From Flavobacteriales bacterium (GTDB lineage Bacteria > Bacteroidota > Bacteroidia > Flavobacteriales > PHOS-HE28): a stretch of DNA of 19,449 nt. The DNA is taken from positions 1 through 19,449 of the forward strand of contig SSGN01000203.1 in assembly GCA_008016945.1 (NCBI GenBank). Reading direction: 5' to 3'. Below the pieces are notes generated by a model, which made no database searches, was not told the DNA's origin, and saw only the letters and a program-made list of their open reading frames with translations. The first letter of the stretch is position 1; every line of letters begins with the position of its first letter. The position numbers and the translations under genes are program-made. This document shows, piece by piece, positions 1-7,957 of this stretch.

Positions 1-69
1 GACCGGCGTACGTGCTCCAACTTTCCCCAGACATACCGCTGGATCTTGGTGGGCAGGGTGCGCACGTTG
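1..69. repeat. Direct repeat copy A (69 bp, at window edge)
   Basis: Bases 1-69 are identical to bases 376-444. The next base differs (A at 70, C at 445), so the right boundary is sharp. The left boundary cannot be seen because copy A starts at base 1, so the true repeat may be longer. The offset of 375 bp is exactly 125 codons, which keeps the ClC reading frame open through the junction. Confidence 0.95.
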
Positions 70-455
70 AGGAAGCGCCAGCTGCCGTCGTTCCGCTCTT
101 CGTCCTTGGCCACTTCCACGGCGGCCATCAGTTGCGGGATCCCGCTTCCGGCGCTCATCGGGCTGAAGTAGCGCACCAACCACCAGCTCGCCACGAACGC
201 CAGTGGAGCGGTGAGCAGGATCATCTTCGGGTCTTGTGCCACCAGACCATGATTCCAGTGCTGGGCCGCTTGGAACAGCTTGGTGTACCCCACCGCGATC
301 AGCGCGGTGAGCACGGCGTTCACCTGGTAGGGCAGGGCCAGTAGGATGAAGTTCTTCGCCTGGCTGTTCCATACGGACCGGCGTACGTGCTCCAACTTTC
401 CCCAGACATACCGCTGGATCTTGGTGGGCAGGGTGCGCACGTTGCTCTCGGCCAT
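1..455 (-). CDS. ClC-family chloride channel/transporter, N-terminal part (runs off left edge)
   Basis: Reading the minus strand from the ATG at 455-453 gives an open frame to the window edge. Residues 35-60 form a hydrophobic helix, residues 78-97 a second one, and residues 103-108 read GSGIPQ, followed by LMAAVE. GSGIP is the first anion-binding signature of the ClC family, whose members move Cl- through the membrane as channels or H+/Cl- antiporters. In a normal ClC the next part should be a helix leading to the GREGP motif. Here, from residue 130 on, the protein instead repeats its own residues 5-27 (NVRTLPTKIQRYVWGKLEHV...), in frame. The real gene therefore probably diverges from what is shown at about position 69, and the remainder is either misassembled or tandemly duplicated. 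It is the last gene of a minus-strand series and has its own promoter-like octamer just upstream. Family assignment is firm; integrity is doubtful. Confidence 0.82.
   Translation of the reverse strand, partial: MAESNVRTLPTKIQRYVWGKLEHVRRSVWNSQAKNFILLALPYQVNAVLTALIAVGYTKLFQAAQHWNHGLVAQDPKMILLTAPLAFVASWWLVRYFSPMSAGSGIPQLMAAVEVAKDEERNDGSWRFLNVRTLPTKIQRYVWGKLEHVRR
376..444. repeat. Direct repeat copy B (within start of ClC gene)
   Basis: This copy encodes residues 5-27 of the ClC protein on the minus strand and sits just after its start codon, so it is probably the authentic location. On its left (371-375) the sequence continues into normal ClC coding sequence, with no sign of a mobile element or target-site duplication around it. 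Confidence 0.95.
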
Positions 456-464
456 GGGAAGAGC

Positions 465-472
465 CAAAAGTA
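465..472 (-). promoter_or_regulatory. Putative Bacteroidota -7 element for the ClC gene (TACTTTTG)
   Basis: The minus-strand octamer TACTTTTG matches TAnnTTTG exactly and ends nine bases before the ATG at 455. No TTG -33 element is seen at the usual distance. A start point about six bases downstream would leave almost no 5' leader. Confidence 0.5.
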
Positions 473-521
473 GAGGCGCCTTTCGGGGCCTACGGTGCGG
501 TGTGCGACAAAGAGATCAACA

Positions 522-534
522 ACGCGGACCGCGT
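522..534 (-). terminator. Possible small hairpin after the secreted orphan gene
   Basis: ACGCGGACCGCGT is a perfect inverted repeat (five-base-pair stem, three-base loop) eight bases beyond the stop codon at 543-545. On the minus strand a moderately T-rich stretch follows, but there is no real T run. It is short and could be chance. Confidence 0.3.
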
Positions 535-542
535 AGCACGGG

Positions 543-2198
543 TCATTTGCCCACCACCGAGGCGTCGATCAGCGAGAAGGTGTAGCTGTTCTTGCGGTCG
601 AAGCCCTTCACCAGGTACCGCCTCGCAGGGCCGCTGATGGCCCCCAACGGGCAGGGCATGCTGCCTTCGGCCATCAGCGCGGTGCCTTGGGCCACCACGC
701 CACCGCGTGGATCCAGGGTGGTGGCTTTGAGCACACCGGCCTCGTTGGGCGCCATGGGCTTGTCCTTCTTCGCCTTCTTGCTGTCGCTGGCCTCGGGTTC
801 GGGGTTCGATCCCGATGCCATGATCGCATCGAGCCCCTTCGGGGTATGGTCGTACAGGAGGGTGAGGCCCTGGTCGGTGAGGTGGACCTCCACTCCTTCA
901 TAGGACGAGCCCGCCGTGGTCATGAAAGCGCGCTCGGCGATGTGTTGCCATTGGATGGAATCGTTGGCGGCCACGTGGCTCACGCGTACATCACCAGCCA
1001 GGCGACGGATCGCGATGGCATCGCCCACGGGGATCTGGATGTTCGTTTCCAGGAAGGTCTCCACCACCACCAGGCCGTTCCACGCAGGGATCAACGCCAC
1101 CACCTCGTTGGGCACCTTCGCCGTGCGCGATGGTGCTCCTTTCTTGGCACCTGGTTCGATGGAGCCATAGGCCAACAGTTTGGTCTTGTGGATCGATGGG
1201 ATCCGTTGGTCCACCAAGGGGGTGGTCTTCAGCTTGGGGTCCGCCGGGTCGAAGGTGAGCACCAGGCCGGGCTGGCCCGTGAGGGCGCCATAGCGGATGG
1301 CCATGGACAGCTTACCTCCTTCACGCTCGCAGAGGCGAGCGCTCGAAACGAAATCCTTCTCCACGAGGAGGTCGGAGACCACCTTGCCATGATCGGACAG
1401 GGTGGTGAGGTGGAGTTCGTGGCAGAGCTTGTCGCTTTTCCGCTCCTCCCCATCGCAAGGGAACACATAGGCCAGGAGGTGGATCGTGCCATCGTTCGCC
1501 AGCGTGATCTGATGGATGCGGCTCTTGTCGTCGGCATAGGGCAGGGTGGCGGTTCCGCTCCAGAGCTCGGTGAACTCCTGGTCGAGGTAGGAGAACCAGA
1601 AGCGCTTGTTGCCCTTCATGTCCACGGTGTGGTTGTTCAGCAGGTAGTGCTTTCCGTCGGGTGCGACGATGATGCGCTCCGTGTTGGCGAAGAGCAGGCC
1701 CTGGGAGAAGAGGATCGGGTCGGGTTGTGGCCGGTAGGGCAGGGTGGTGGTGGGGTCGTTCTTGTACAGGATCTCGCTACTGGCCACCCGCCGCAGGGTG
1801 TTCAGGGCCGGGCGGCCGTCGGCCCCTGCCTGTCCGATGGCGTATTCGGTGGTCTTCTTGGTGTTGCTTGCCAGTAGGCAGTACAAGGTGCCGTCGGCGA
1901 CGAAGGGTGCCACGCCGGTCCACGAGAGGCCGTCGAAGGGTTGGTTCTGCAGCACCAGTTCTTCGGCAAGGTTCATGGCGGGATCCACGCGCACCACCTT
2001 GGGCACCAGGTTGTCCTCCACATAGAGCAGGGCTTCCCCATCAGGCGCCAACACACCGGCCATCACGGCATACACATCGCCGGTGGTGTTCTTGGGCACC
2101 CGGGTGAACGGGGTGCCGGACTTCAGCTTCGCGGCCTGGCCCGAAGCCAGGGTGGAGAGGCAGAGGGCTGATAGGAGAAGGGTGTGTTTGATCCGCAT
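543..2198 (-). CDS. Secreted protein of unknown function (551 aa)
   Basis: The protein starts with a clear Sec signal peptide: MRIK, a hydrophobic stretch at residues 5-18, and likely cleavage near SGQA at 19-22. There is no lipobox. The rest is soluble, with recurrent short hydrophobic strands and phrases such as LAPDGEALLYVEDN and VAPDGKHYLLNN, which suggest a beta-propeller-like extracytoplasmic fold; this is inference. A charged low-complexity linker rich in Lys, Glu and Pro lies at about residues 458-482, before a C-terminal domain of about 70 residues. I see no type IX CTD and no catalytic motif, and I do not recognise the family. It lies 60 bp downstream of the 83-residue membrane protein, with its own promoter-like octamer four bases before the ATG. 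The signal peptide fixes the start. Confidence 0.85.
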   Translation of the reverse strand: MRIKHTLLLSALCLSTLASGQAAKLKSGTPFTRVPKNTTGDVYAVMAGVLAPDGEALLYVEDNLVPKVVRVDPAMNLAEELVLQNQPFDGLSWTGVAPFVADGTLYCLLASNTKKTTEYAIGQAGADGRPALNTLRRVASSEILYKNDPTTTLPYRPQPDPILFSQGLLFANTERIIVAPDGKHYLLNNHTVDMKGNKRFWFSYLDQEFTELWSGTATLPYADDKSRIHQITLANDGTIHLLAYVFPCDGEERKSDKLCHELHLTTLSDHGKVVSDLLVEKDFVSSARLCEREGGKLSMAIRYGALTGQPGLVLTFDPADPKLKTTPLVDQRIPSIHKTKLLAYGSIEPGAKKGAPSRTAKVPNEVVALIPAWNGLVVVETFLETNIQIPVGDAIAIRRLAGDVRVSHVAANDSIQWQHIAERAFMTTAGSSYEGVEVHLTDQGLTLLYDHTPKGLDAIMASGSNPEPEASDSKKAKKDKPMAPNEAGVLKATTLDPRGGVVAQGTALMAEGSMPCPLGAISGPARRYLVKGFDRKNSYTFSLIDASVVGK

Positions 2199-2202
2199 GG
2201 GT

Positions 2203-2210
2203 TGAAGGTA
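2203..2210 (-). promoter_or_regulatory. Putative -7 element (TACCTTCA) almost abutting a start codon
   Basis: The minus-strand octamer TACCTTCA fits the variant TAnnTT(T/C)(G/A) seen before many genes here. Only four bases separate it from the ATG at 2198. If functional, the transcript would begin at or next to the start codon. No TTG -33 element is obvious. Confidence 0.35.
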
Positions 2211-2258
2211 AGCGTTGAGCGGGGCGTCGGCGAAGGTGGGACGGATCGATCAGCAGCC

Positions 2259-2510
2259 CTATGCCAGGACGACCAATAGCAACAAAGAGCCAATTCCCAC
2301 GGCCATGTTGTTGAACGGGTGCGCATCGCGGTCGAACAGCGGATCGTCGGGAACATCCAGGCTGTTCAGGTATTCGCGGTAGACGTATGAGCGTCGCTTG
2401 GTCAGCCGCAGTTTCAGGATGACCGTTCCGTACACGAACCGGATGGATCCACCTGTACGACCCAGCAACCAGCGGAACGGCTGGCTCACCAGATCCAGAA
2501 GAGGGTCCAC
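2259..2510 (-). CDS. Small single-pass membrane protein of unknown function (83 aa)
   Basis: The ORF begins 19 bp after the nupC stop on the same strand, so co-transcription is likely. The N-terminal 66 residues are amphipathic and charged, with a basic stretch KLRLTKRR at 33-40 and an acidic stretch DVPDDPLFDRDAH at 52-64. A hydrophobic helix at residues 69-83 ends the protein, so it looks like a C-tail-anchored membrane protein. I do not recognise the family. The tight spacing behind the nucleoside transporter suggests a linked or accessory role, but nothing in the sequence shows it. The alternative frames across this region lack any sensible protein. Confidence 0.7.
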   Translation of the reverse strand: MDPLLDLVSQPFRWLLGRTGGSIRFVYGTVILKLRLTKRRSYVYREYLNSLDVPDDPLFDRDAHPFNNMAVGIGSLLLLVVLA

Positions 2511-2529
2511 TGCGGAGTTCCTTTGGGTC

Positions 2530-3792
2530 CTACATCACGATCCCCGCGATGGTCGCGCTCAGGTAACTCGCCATGGTGCCGCAGAACAGCGCCTTCAGGC
2601 CGAGTTGGGCGAGGTCCGCGCGGCGGGTGGGGGCCAGTTCGCCGATGCCGCCGATCTGCATGCCCACGCTGCTGAAGTTGGCGAAGCCGCAGATGGCGAA
2701 GCTGGTGATCAGCAGGCCCTTCTCGGTGACCACGGGCACGGCCTTGTCCGTAAGGCTTTTGAAGGCCACGAACTCGTTCACGGTGAGCTTCTGGCCCAGC
2801 AACGTGGCCACGTTGGTCACATCCTCGGCAGGTACGCCCATGGCCCAGGTGAAGGGGGTGAAGATCTTGCCGAAGATCCAGTTCAAGCTCAAGTGGAAGT
2901 CGGGGTTGAACAGGTGCCCGGCCCAGCCGAGGATACCGTCGATCAACGCGATCAGGGCGATGAAACCGATGAGCATGGCGATCACGTTCATGGCGATCTT
3001 GAAACCGTCGCCGGCGCCGTGGCCGATGGCGTCGATCACGTTGGTGTAGTTGCTCTTCACCTCCAGCTTCACGGTGCCCATGGTCTCGCTCTTCTCCGTT
3101 TCGGGGAACACGATCTTGCTGATCACCAACGCGCCAGGTGCGGCCATCAGGCTGGCGGTGATCAGCTTCGGGGCCAGGTCCATGCCCGCTGCGGCGCCCA
3201 TGTTCACATACACGATCAGGATACCGCCCGCGATACAGGCCAACGACCCGCTCATGCTGGCGAGCAGCTCGCTCTTCGTCATGCCTTTCAGGTAGGGGCG
3301 GATCATCACCTGCGCCTCCACCTGGCCAACGAAGGCGCTGGCCACGTTGCTCAGGGCTTCGGCGCCGCTCACACGCATGATGAAGTTCATGCCCTTGGCG
3401 ATGATGGCCACCACGCGCTGCATGAAGCCGATGTGGTAGAGGATCGCCACCAGCACGCACACCAGGATGATGGTGGCCGTGATGTTGAAAGCGAACACGA
3501 AGCCCCCGCCCATGTAGTTACCCATGCTGCCATCGGGCTGCTGCGCGATGATCCCTCCGTACACGAAGGAGGCCCCTTGCCGCGAGTAGTGTTCGATCTT
3601 CTCCATGCCCTTGCCCAGCCATTGGAAGAAGGCGGTGATCGGTGGCACCTTCATCACCAGCAATGCGATGGTGGTCTGCAGCAGCAGCCCGCTGATCACG
3701 AGCCGTTTGTTGATGGCCTTGCGGTTGTTGCTCGCCAGGTAGGCCAGCCCGAGGATGAGGGCGATGCCGATGAGGCCCGAGAATCGTTCCAT
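2530..3792 (-). CDS. nupC: NupC/CNT-family concentrative nucleoside transporter
   Basis: A 420-residue polytopic inner-membrane protein of the concentrative nucleoside transporter family, which imports nucleosides with H+ or Na+. Diagnostic features are GQVEA at residues 156-160 (the family's GQTE/GQVE nucleoside-binding hairpin), SGSLACIAGGIL at 181-192, NEFVAF in the C-terminal half, and GFANFSSVGMQIGGIGELAP near the end, which matches the second hairpin region. Length is normal for bacterial members. The start MERFSGLIGIALILG leads directly into the first helix. It sits 42 bp downstream of the flippase-like gene and 19 bp upstream of a small membrane protein. Together with the deoxynucleoside kinase at 17.9-18.7 kb it indicates nucleoside salvage. 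Substrate range and coupling ion cannot be decided here. Confidence 0.93.
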   Translation of the reverse strand: MERFSGLIGIALILGLAYLASNNRKAINKRLVISGLLLQTTIALLVMKVPPITAFFQWLGKGMEKIEHYSRQGASFVYGGIIAQQPDGSMGNYMGGGFVFAFNITATIILVCVLVAILYHIGFMQRVVAIIAKGMNFIMRVSGAEALSNVASAFVGQVEAQVMIRPYLKGMTKSELLASMSGSLACIAGGILIVYVNMGAAAGMDLAPKLITASLMAAPGALVISKIVFPETEKSETMGTVKLEVKSNYTNVIDAIGHGAGDGFKIAMNVIAMLIGFIALIALIDGILGWAGHLFNPDFHLSLNWIFGKIFTPFTWAMGVPAEDVTNVATLLGQKLTVNEFVAFKSLTDKAVPVVTEKGLLITSFAICGFANFSSVGMQIGGIGELAPTRRADLAQLGLKALFCGTMASYLSATIAGIVM

Positions 3793-3810
3793 GTGAGTTG
3801 GTAAGGCGCG

Positions 3811-3818
3811 TGAATGTA
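3811..3818 (-). promoter_or_regulatory. Putative -7 element for nupC (TACATTCA)
   Basis: The minus-strand octamer TACATTCA, 18 bases before the nupC ATG, fits the loose local consensus TAnnTT(T/C)(G/A). It lies in the 42-bp gap after the flippase-like gene, so it would allow independent nupC expression. Weak on its own. Confidence 0.35.
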
Positions 3819-3834
3819 GGAGGAAACCGCCGTA

Positions 3835-4905
3835 TCACGCCGAGGTGGTGGTATCGCGTATGATGTTGCGACGGATCCACCGGGGGAGAATGATGATGCC
3901 GATGAGGATGTACGGGTAGTAGCTCATCAGCCGCCACAGCAAGGCCAGTGCGGGTGCCAGACCGGTGGCGATGAACATGCCGAGGAAGTCGTTGAAGATG
4001 AACTCGGCCAGGCCGCTGCCACCCGGGGTGGGGCTCAGCAGGATGATGATGCCCATGACCACCTGCTTGCCATAGATCACCGCATCGTTCAGCCCATCGC
4101 TCGGGTGGAAGGCATGAAGGATGCAGTTGACGATGGTGTAACGGGCTGTCCAGGAGGCGAAGGTGGCGACCAGGGCTGGCCACCAATAATCCCAGTTCCG
4201 CCGTTTAAGACCGTTCGCCGCGGTGATCAGCTGGTCACCGGTGGTGACCATGTTGCGCCGCCAGCGCCGTAGGAGCGGAACGGAGAACAATCCCACGAGC
4301 GCACGTTTCACGAACACGGGGTTCACGAAGAGCGCATAACCCACGAACAGTTTGTAGGCGAGGATGCCGAAGTACACCATCCAGAACCAGACGAAGAATC
4401 CGGTGTCGGCCGCGCCATCGCTCGTGTCCACCCCGGCGAAGAGCGCCTCACGACCCACGATGAAGTACATCGTCGGGGCCATCACCGCCAGGAAGATGCC
4501 ATCGAGGAACGAGGTGAAGGTGATGATGGTGATGCTCTTGCCCGCCTCGATGCCCTCGCGCGTGAGGATGAGGATGGCGAAGAGGAAGCCCCCGCCGATC
4601 ATGCCGGGTGCCAGGGCCGAGGCGAACTCCCAGAGCATGATCACCACGAAGCTGCGGCTCCAGGTGAGCTCCCGGTCGGTGAGCAGCCGTATGCGCACCA
4701 TGTACGCGTAGTCGCGCACCACCACGCTCAAGGCCGCCAACAGCATCCAAAAGGTGGTGTGCCATGTCCATCGGATGCCGTCCAGCGCATTCCAGTCCGC
4801 ACCACGCCAGAGCAGGAAGGCGGTGAAGCCCAGGCCGATCACCACGGGCAGCAGCACGCGCCCGGGGCTGAACGATCGCAGGATCTGGGTCTCGTCGAGT
4901 TTCAT
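3835..4905 (-). CDS. Flippase-like / lysylphosphatidylglycerol synthase TM-domain (UPF0104) membrane protein
   Basis: A 356-residue integral membrane protein with about eight hydrophobic helices (first at residues 17-33). The motif PTPGGSGLAE at residues 292-301 is the signature of the flippase-like-domain family that includes MprF N-terminal domains, YbhN and AglD; ALAPGMIGGG at 98-106 is the matching internal motif. Family members are implicated in flipping lipids or lipid-linked glycans, and the stand-alone version lacks the aminoacyl-transferase domain, as here. It is the first gene of the minus-strand series and is divergent from the permease gene at 5078, with 172 bp between the start codons. 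The substrate cannot be told from sequence. Confidence 0.85.
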   Translation of the reverse strand: MKLDETQILRSFSPGRVLLPVVIGLGFTAFLLWRGADWNALDGIRWTWHTTFWMLLAALSVVVRDYAYMVRIRLLTDRELTWSRSFVVIMLWEFASALAPGMIGGGFLFAILILTREGIEAGKSITIITFTSFLDGIFLAVMAPTMYFIVGREALFAGVDTSDGAADTGFFVWFWMVYFGILAYKLFVGYALFVNPVFVKRALVGLFSVPLLRRWRRNMVTTGDQLITAANGLKRRNWDYWWPALVATFASWTARYTIVNCILHAFHPSDGLNDAVIYGKQVVMGIIILLSPTPGGSGLAEFIFNDFLGMFIATGLAPALALLWRLMSYYPYILIGIIILPRWIRRNIIRDTTTSA

Positions 4906-4944
4906 GGTGCTTGGCTGGCAGCGGTGCTTTGCCCGGTAGCGGGC

Positions 4945-4952
4945 CCAAAGTA
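4945..4952 (-). promoter_or_regulatory. Possible -7 element for the flippase-like gene (TACTTTGG)
   Basis: The minus-strand octamer TACTTTGG differs from TAnnTTTG at one of the fixed positions and is 39 bases before the ATG. A TTGAC lies 13 bases upstream of it, somewhat closer than the usual -33/-7 spacing. It lies in the divergent spacer shared with the permease operon. Confidence 0.35.
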
Positions 4953-5045
4953 CCTACGTCCGGGTCAACTTCGTACACGTCCATCGCGCTGCCCGATCCG
5001 CCATGTGCATTTGCCTGAACGCTTGGTGGTGTGCCATCAAAGCCG

Positions 5046-5053
5046 CATCTTTC
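5046..5053 (+). promoter_or_regulatory. Possible -7 element for the permease pair (CATCTTTC)
   Basis: CATCTTTC, 24 bases before the ATG at 5078, resembles the local octamer but departs from it at the first and last bases. It is reported because position and orientation fit, but it is weak. Confidence 0.22.
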
Positions 5054-5077
5054 CGCCCCAACCCCAGCACGTATCCC

Positions 5078-6544
5078 ATGGCGAACAAGCTTTTTGCCAC
5101 CAAGTCAGTGGAACAACTCCTGAAGGCCGGAGAGGCCGAAGGAGAACACGCGTTGAAACGTACGCTCTCGGCGACGAACCTGGTGGCCTTGGGGATCGGA
5201 GCCATCATCGGTACGGGCATCTTCGTGCTCACGGGTACGGCGGCGGCCAACCATGCCGGGCCTGCGCTCACCATTTCGTTCATCGTATCGGGCCTGGGTT
5301 GCCTTTTCGCCGGCTTGTGCTACGCCGAGTTCGCTTCCATGCTGCCGATCAGTGGCAGTGCTTATTCCTATTCGTATGCCACGCTCGGTGAGTTCCTCGC
5401 GTGGATCATCGGCTGGGACCTCATCCTGGAGTACCTCTTCGGCGCCAGCACGGTGGCCGTGGGCTGGAGCGGATACGTGGTCAGCTTCCTCGAAGGTTTC
5501 GGCATCCATCTGCCTGCTGCGCTCACCTCGGCACCGTTCATCCACGATCCCACGGGTTGGCATGCCACCGGGGCCATCATCAATCTGCCGGCGGTGGTGA
5601 TCGTCGCCGTGATGACCTGGTTGCTGGTGCGTGGTATCAAGGAGTCCGCCGGGTTCAACAACATCATCGTGCTGTTGAAGCTCGCCGTGATCCTGCTGTT
5701 CATTTTCTTCGGAATGGCCTACGTGGAAACGGCCAACTGGTTCCCATACATCCCCGATCGGGTCACGGATGCGGCTACCGGTGTTTCGCGGTTCGGCTGG
5801 CAGGGCATCCTTGCCGGTGCAGGGGTGATCTTCTTCGCGTACATCGGTTTCGATGCCGTGAGCACGGCCGCGCAGGAAGCGAAGAACCCGCAGAAGGACA
5901 TGCCCAAGGGCATCCTGTACTCCCTGCTGGTCTGTACCATCCTTTATGTGGTCACCGCAGCGGTCATGACCGGCATGGTGCATTATACCGAGTTGAATGT
6001 TCCCGCTCCGATCGCGCTGGCCATCGATTCGGCGGGAGGAGCACTGGCCTGGCTGGCACCGCTGATCAAGGTCGGCGCCATCGCCGGCCTCAGTTCCGTG
6101 ATCCTGGTGATGCTGATGGGGCAGCCGCGCATCTTCTTCAGCATGAGCCGTGATGGGCTACTACCGCCGGTGTTCTCCAAGGTGCATCCGAAGTACAAGA
6201 CGCCGCATATCACCACCATCCTCACCGGTTCGGTGGCCGCAGTGATCGCCGGTCTGTTCCCGATCGGCCTGCTGGGCGAGCTGGTGAGCATCGGCACCTT
6301 GCTCGCCTTCGTGATCGTGTGCGTGGGCATCATCGTGCTGCGCCGTTCACGGCCTGAAATGGCACGGCCCTTCCGTACACCGTGGGTTCCCTTGGTCCCC
6401 ATCCTCGGAGCGCTGATCTGCCTGTTGCAGATGGTGTTCCTGCCGGTCGATACATGGATCCGTCTGGTGATCTGGATGGCGATCGGCATCGTGATCTACT
6501 TCGCCTATGGGCAGAAGAACAGCAAGCTCCAGCGGGGGCTTTGA
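5078..6544 (+). CDS. APC-superfamily amino-acid permease (cationic amino-acid transporter type)
   Basis: I chose the ATG at 5078 (MANKLFATKSVEQLL, 488 residues) over the upstream ATG at 5003, because the extra 25 residues are atypical and overlap the likely promoter, while MANKLFATKS is a normal cytoplasmic start. GIGAIIGTGIFVLTG in the first helix is the unwound substrate-binding segment of the amino acid-polyamine-organocation superfamily, and FFAYIGFDAVSTAAQEAKNP in the sixth-helix region is the typical second motif. The resemblance is to the CAT subfamily (YfnA-like): about twelve to fourteen helices, inner membrane. It lies nine bases before a second, distinct permease gene, so the two probably form an operon. 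Exact substrate unknown. Confidence 0.92.
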   Translation: MANKLFATKSVEQLLKAGEAEGEHALKRTLSATNLVALGIGAIIGTGIFVLTGTAAANHAGPALTISFIVSGLGCLFAGLCYAEFASMLPISGSAYSYSYATLGEFLAWIIGWDLILEYLFGASTVAVGWSGYVVSFLEGFGIHLPAALTSAPFIHDPTGWHATGAIINLPAVVIVAVMTWLLVRGIKESAGFNNIIVLLKLAVILLFIFFGMAYVETANWFPYIPDRVTDAATGVSRFGWQGILAGAGVIFFAYIGFDAVSTAAQEAKNPQKDMPKGILYSLLVCTILYVVTAAVMTGMVHYTELNVPAPIALAIDSAGGALAWLAPLIKVGAIAGLSSVILVMLMGQPRIFFSMSRDGLLPPVFSKVHPKYKTPHITTILTGSVAAVIAGLFPIGLLGELVSIGTLLAFVIVCVGIIVLRRSRPEMARPFRTPWVPLVPILGALICLLQMVFLPVDTWIRLVIWMAIGIVIYFAYGQKNSKLQRGL

Positions 6545-6553
6545 CCCAACGGC

Positions 6554-7957
6554 ATGAGCCAATTCCATCGCTCCCTCGGCCTGTGGGATGCCACCATGCT
6601 CGTGGCGGGTTCCATGATCGGTTCCGGCATCTTCATCGTGAGCGCGGGCATGCTGCGCGATCTGGGGTCACCGGCCTGGATGCTCGTGGCCTGGGTGGTG
6701 GCCGGGGTGCTCACCGTACTGGCCGCCCTGAGCTATGGTGAGCTGGCGGGCATGATGCCCAAGGCCGGTGGGCAGTTCGTGTACCTGCACCGCGCCTACG
6801 GCAAGCTGGTGGCCTTCCTTTATGGTTGGACCGCCTTCACCGTGATCACCTCGGGCATCATCGCTGCCGTGGCCGTGGCCTTCGCCAAGTTCAGTGCGGT
6901 GTTCTTCCCGGTGCTCTCGCCGGAGAACATCCTCCTCACCCTCGGACCGGTGCGGGTCAGCGCCGCACAACTGTACGCGGTGTCGGCCATCATCCTGCTC
7001 ACCTGGTTCAATACCCGCGGGGTGGAGAGCAGCAAGACCTTCACCAGCATCTTCACCGCGGCCAAGATCGCGGCGGTGCTGGCCCTCATCGTGGCGGGCC
7101 TGGCCGTGGGCCTCGGTACCGAGGTGTTGGCCACCAACCTCGGTCAAGGCTGGCAGGCTTTCACCCGTGGTGCCGATGGGGTGGTGAACCCGCTCACCGG
7201 CGCGGCGTTGCTCAGTGCGTTGGGCGTGGCCATGGTGGGCTCGCTCTTCAGCAGCGACGGCTGGAACAGCATCACCTTCATCGCCGGCGAAGTGAAGGAG
7301 CCGCAACGCAACATCCCACGCAGCCTAGCCCTGGGCACCTTCCTGGTCACCGGGCTGTACGTGTTGGCCAACATCACCTACTTGGCACTATTGCCCGCGC
7401 AGGAGATCATGCACGCCGAGGCCGACCGCGTGGGCACGGCCGCCGCGCAGGTCATCATGGGGCCCGCCGCCGTTTCGGTGATGGCCATCCTCATCATGGT
7501 GAGCACCTTCGGCTGCATCAACGGCTATGTGCTGGTGGGGCCACGCATGTACTATGCCATGGCCAAGGAAGGGCTGTTCTTCAAGAAGGCCGGGGTGTTG
7601 AGCGCCAAGGGGGTGCCCCAGTGGGCGCTATGGGTCCAGTGCCTGTGGTCGTGCATGCTCTGTTTCAGCGGCACCTATGGCGACCTGTTGGACTACGCCA
7701 CCTTCGCCTCGTTGCTCTTCTATGTGGTCACCATCGCCGGCATCTTCATCCTGCGGAAGCGTGAGCCCGGGGTGGAACGCCCCTATCGCGCCGTGGGCTA
7801 TCCCTGGATCCCCGCGCTGTACATGGTGTGCGCCCTGGCCTTCTGCCTCAACCTGCTCGTGTTCAAGCCGACCTTCACCATCGGTAGCTTGGTGATCGTG
7901 GGGTTGGGGGCCGCGGTCTATCTGGTGGCCATGCGTTCCGCGAAAGCCGCAGGGTAG
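6554..7957 (+). CDS. APC-superfamily amino-acid permease (LAT/SteT-like)
   Basis: A 467-residue polytopic membrane protein. VAGSMIGSGIFIVSAGM near the N-terminus is the GSGIF substrate-binding segment, followed by LSYGELAGMMPKAGGQFVYL, which is typical of the L-type/SteT amino-acid exchanger branch, where the first permease has the CAT pattern. SDGWNSITFIAGEVKEPQRNIP is the matching sixth-helix motif. The start MSQFHRSLGLWDATMLVAG fits the family, which begins with a short cytoplasmic segment ending in GLWDA. It is separated from the upstream permease by only nine bases. The two proteins belong to different subfamilies, so they are not a recent duplication and probably carry different substrates. 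Substrate unknown. Confidence 0.9.
   Translation: MSQFHRSLGLWDATMLVAGSMIGSGIFIVSAGMLRDLGSPAWMLVAWVVAGVLTVLAALSYGELAGMMPKAGGQFVYLHRAYGKLVAFLYGWTAFTVITSGIIAAVAVAFAKFSAVFFPVLSPENILLTLGPVRVSAAQLYAVSAIILLTWFNTRGVESSKTFTSIFTAAKIAAVLALIVAGLAVGLGTEVLATNLGQGWQAFTRGADGVVNPLTGAALLSALGVAMVGSLFSSDGWNSITFIAGEVKEPQRNIPRSLALGTFLVTGLYVLANITYLALLPAQEIMHAEADRVGTAAAQVIMGPAAVSVMAILIMVSTFGCINGYVLVGPRMYYAMAKEGLFFKKAGVLSAKGVPQWALWVQCLWSCMLCFSGTYGDLLDYATFASLLFYVVTIAGIFILRKREPGVERPYRAVGYPWIPALYMVCALAFCLNLLVFKPTFTIGSLVIVGLGAAVYLVAMRSAKAAG

Noticed and set aside
687..1877. A 396-codon plus-strand open frame antisense to the 551-residue secreted protein.
   Set aside because: Its translation is rich in Gly, His, Arg and Val in the way typical of GC-rich antisense frames, while the minus-strand frame has a perfect signal peptide and normal composition.
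2398..3804. A 468-codon plus-strand frame antisense to nupC.
   Set aside because: A His/Gly/Asp/Gln-rich shadow; nupC is complete and conserved on the other strand.
5003..5077. An upstream ATG that would lengthen the first permease by 25 residues.
   Set aside because: The extra residues (Cys/Trp/Ala-rich) are not typical for the family and overlap the likely promoter; MANKLFATK at 5078 is the better start.
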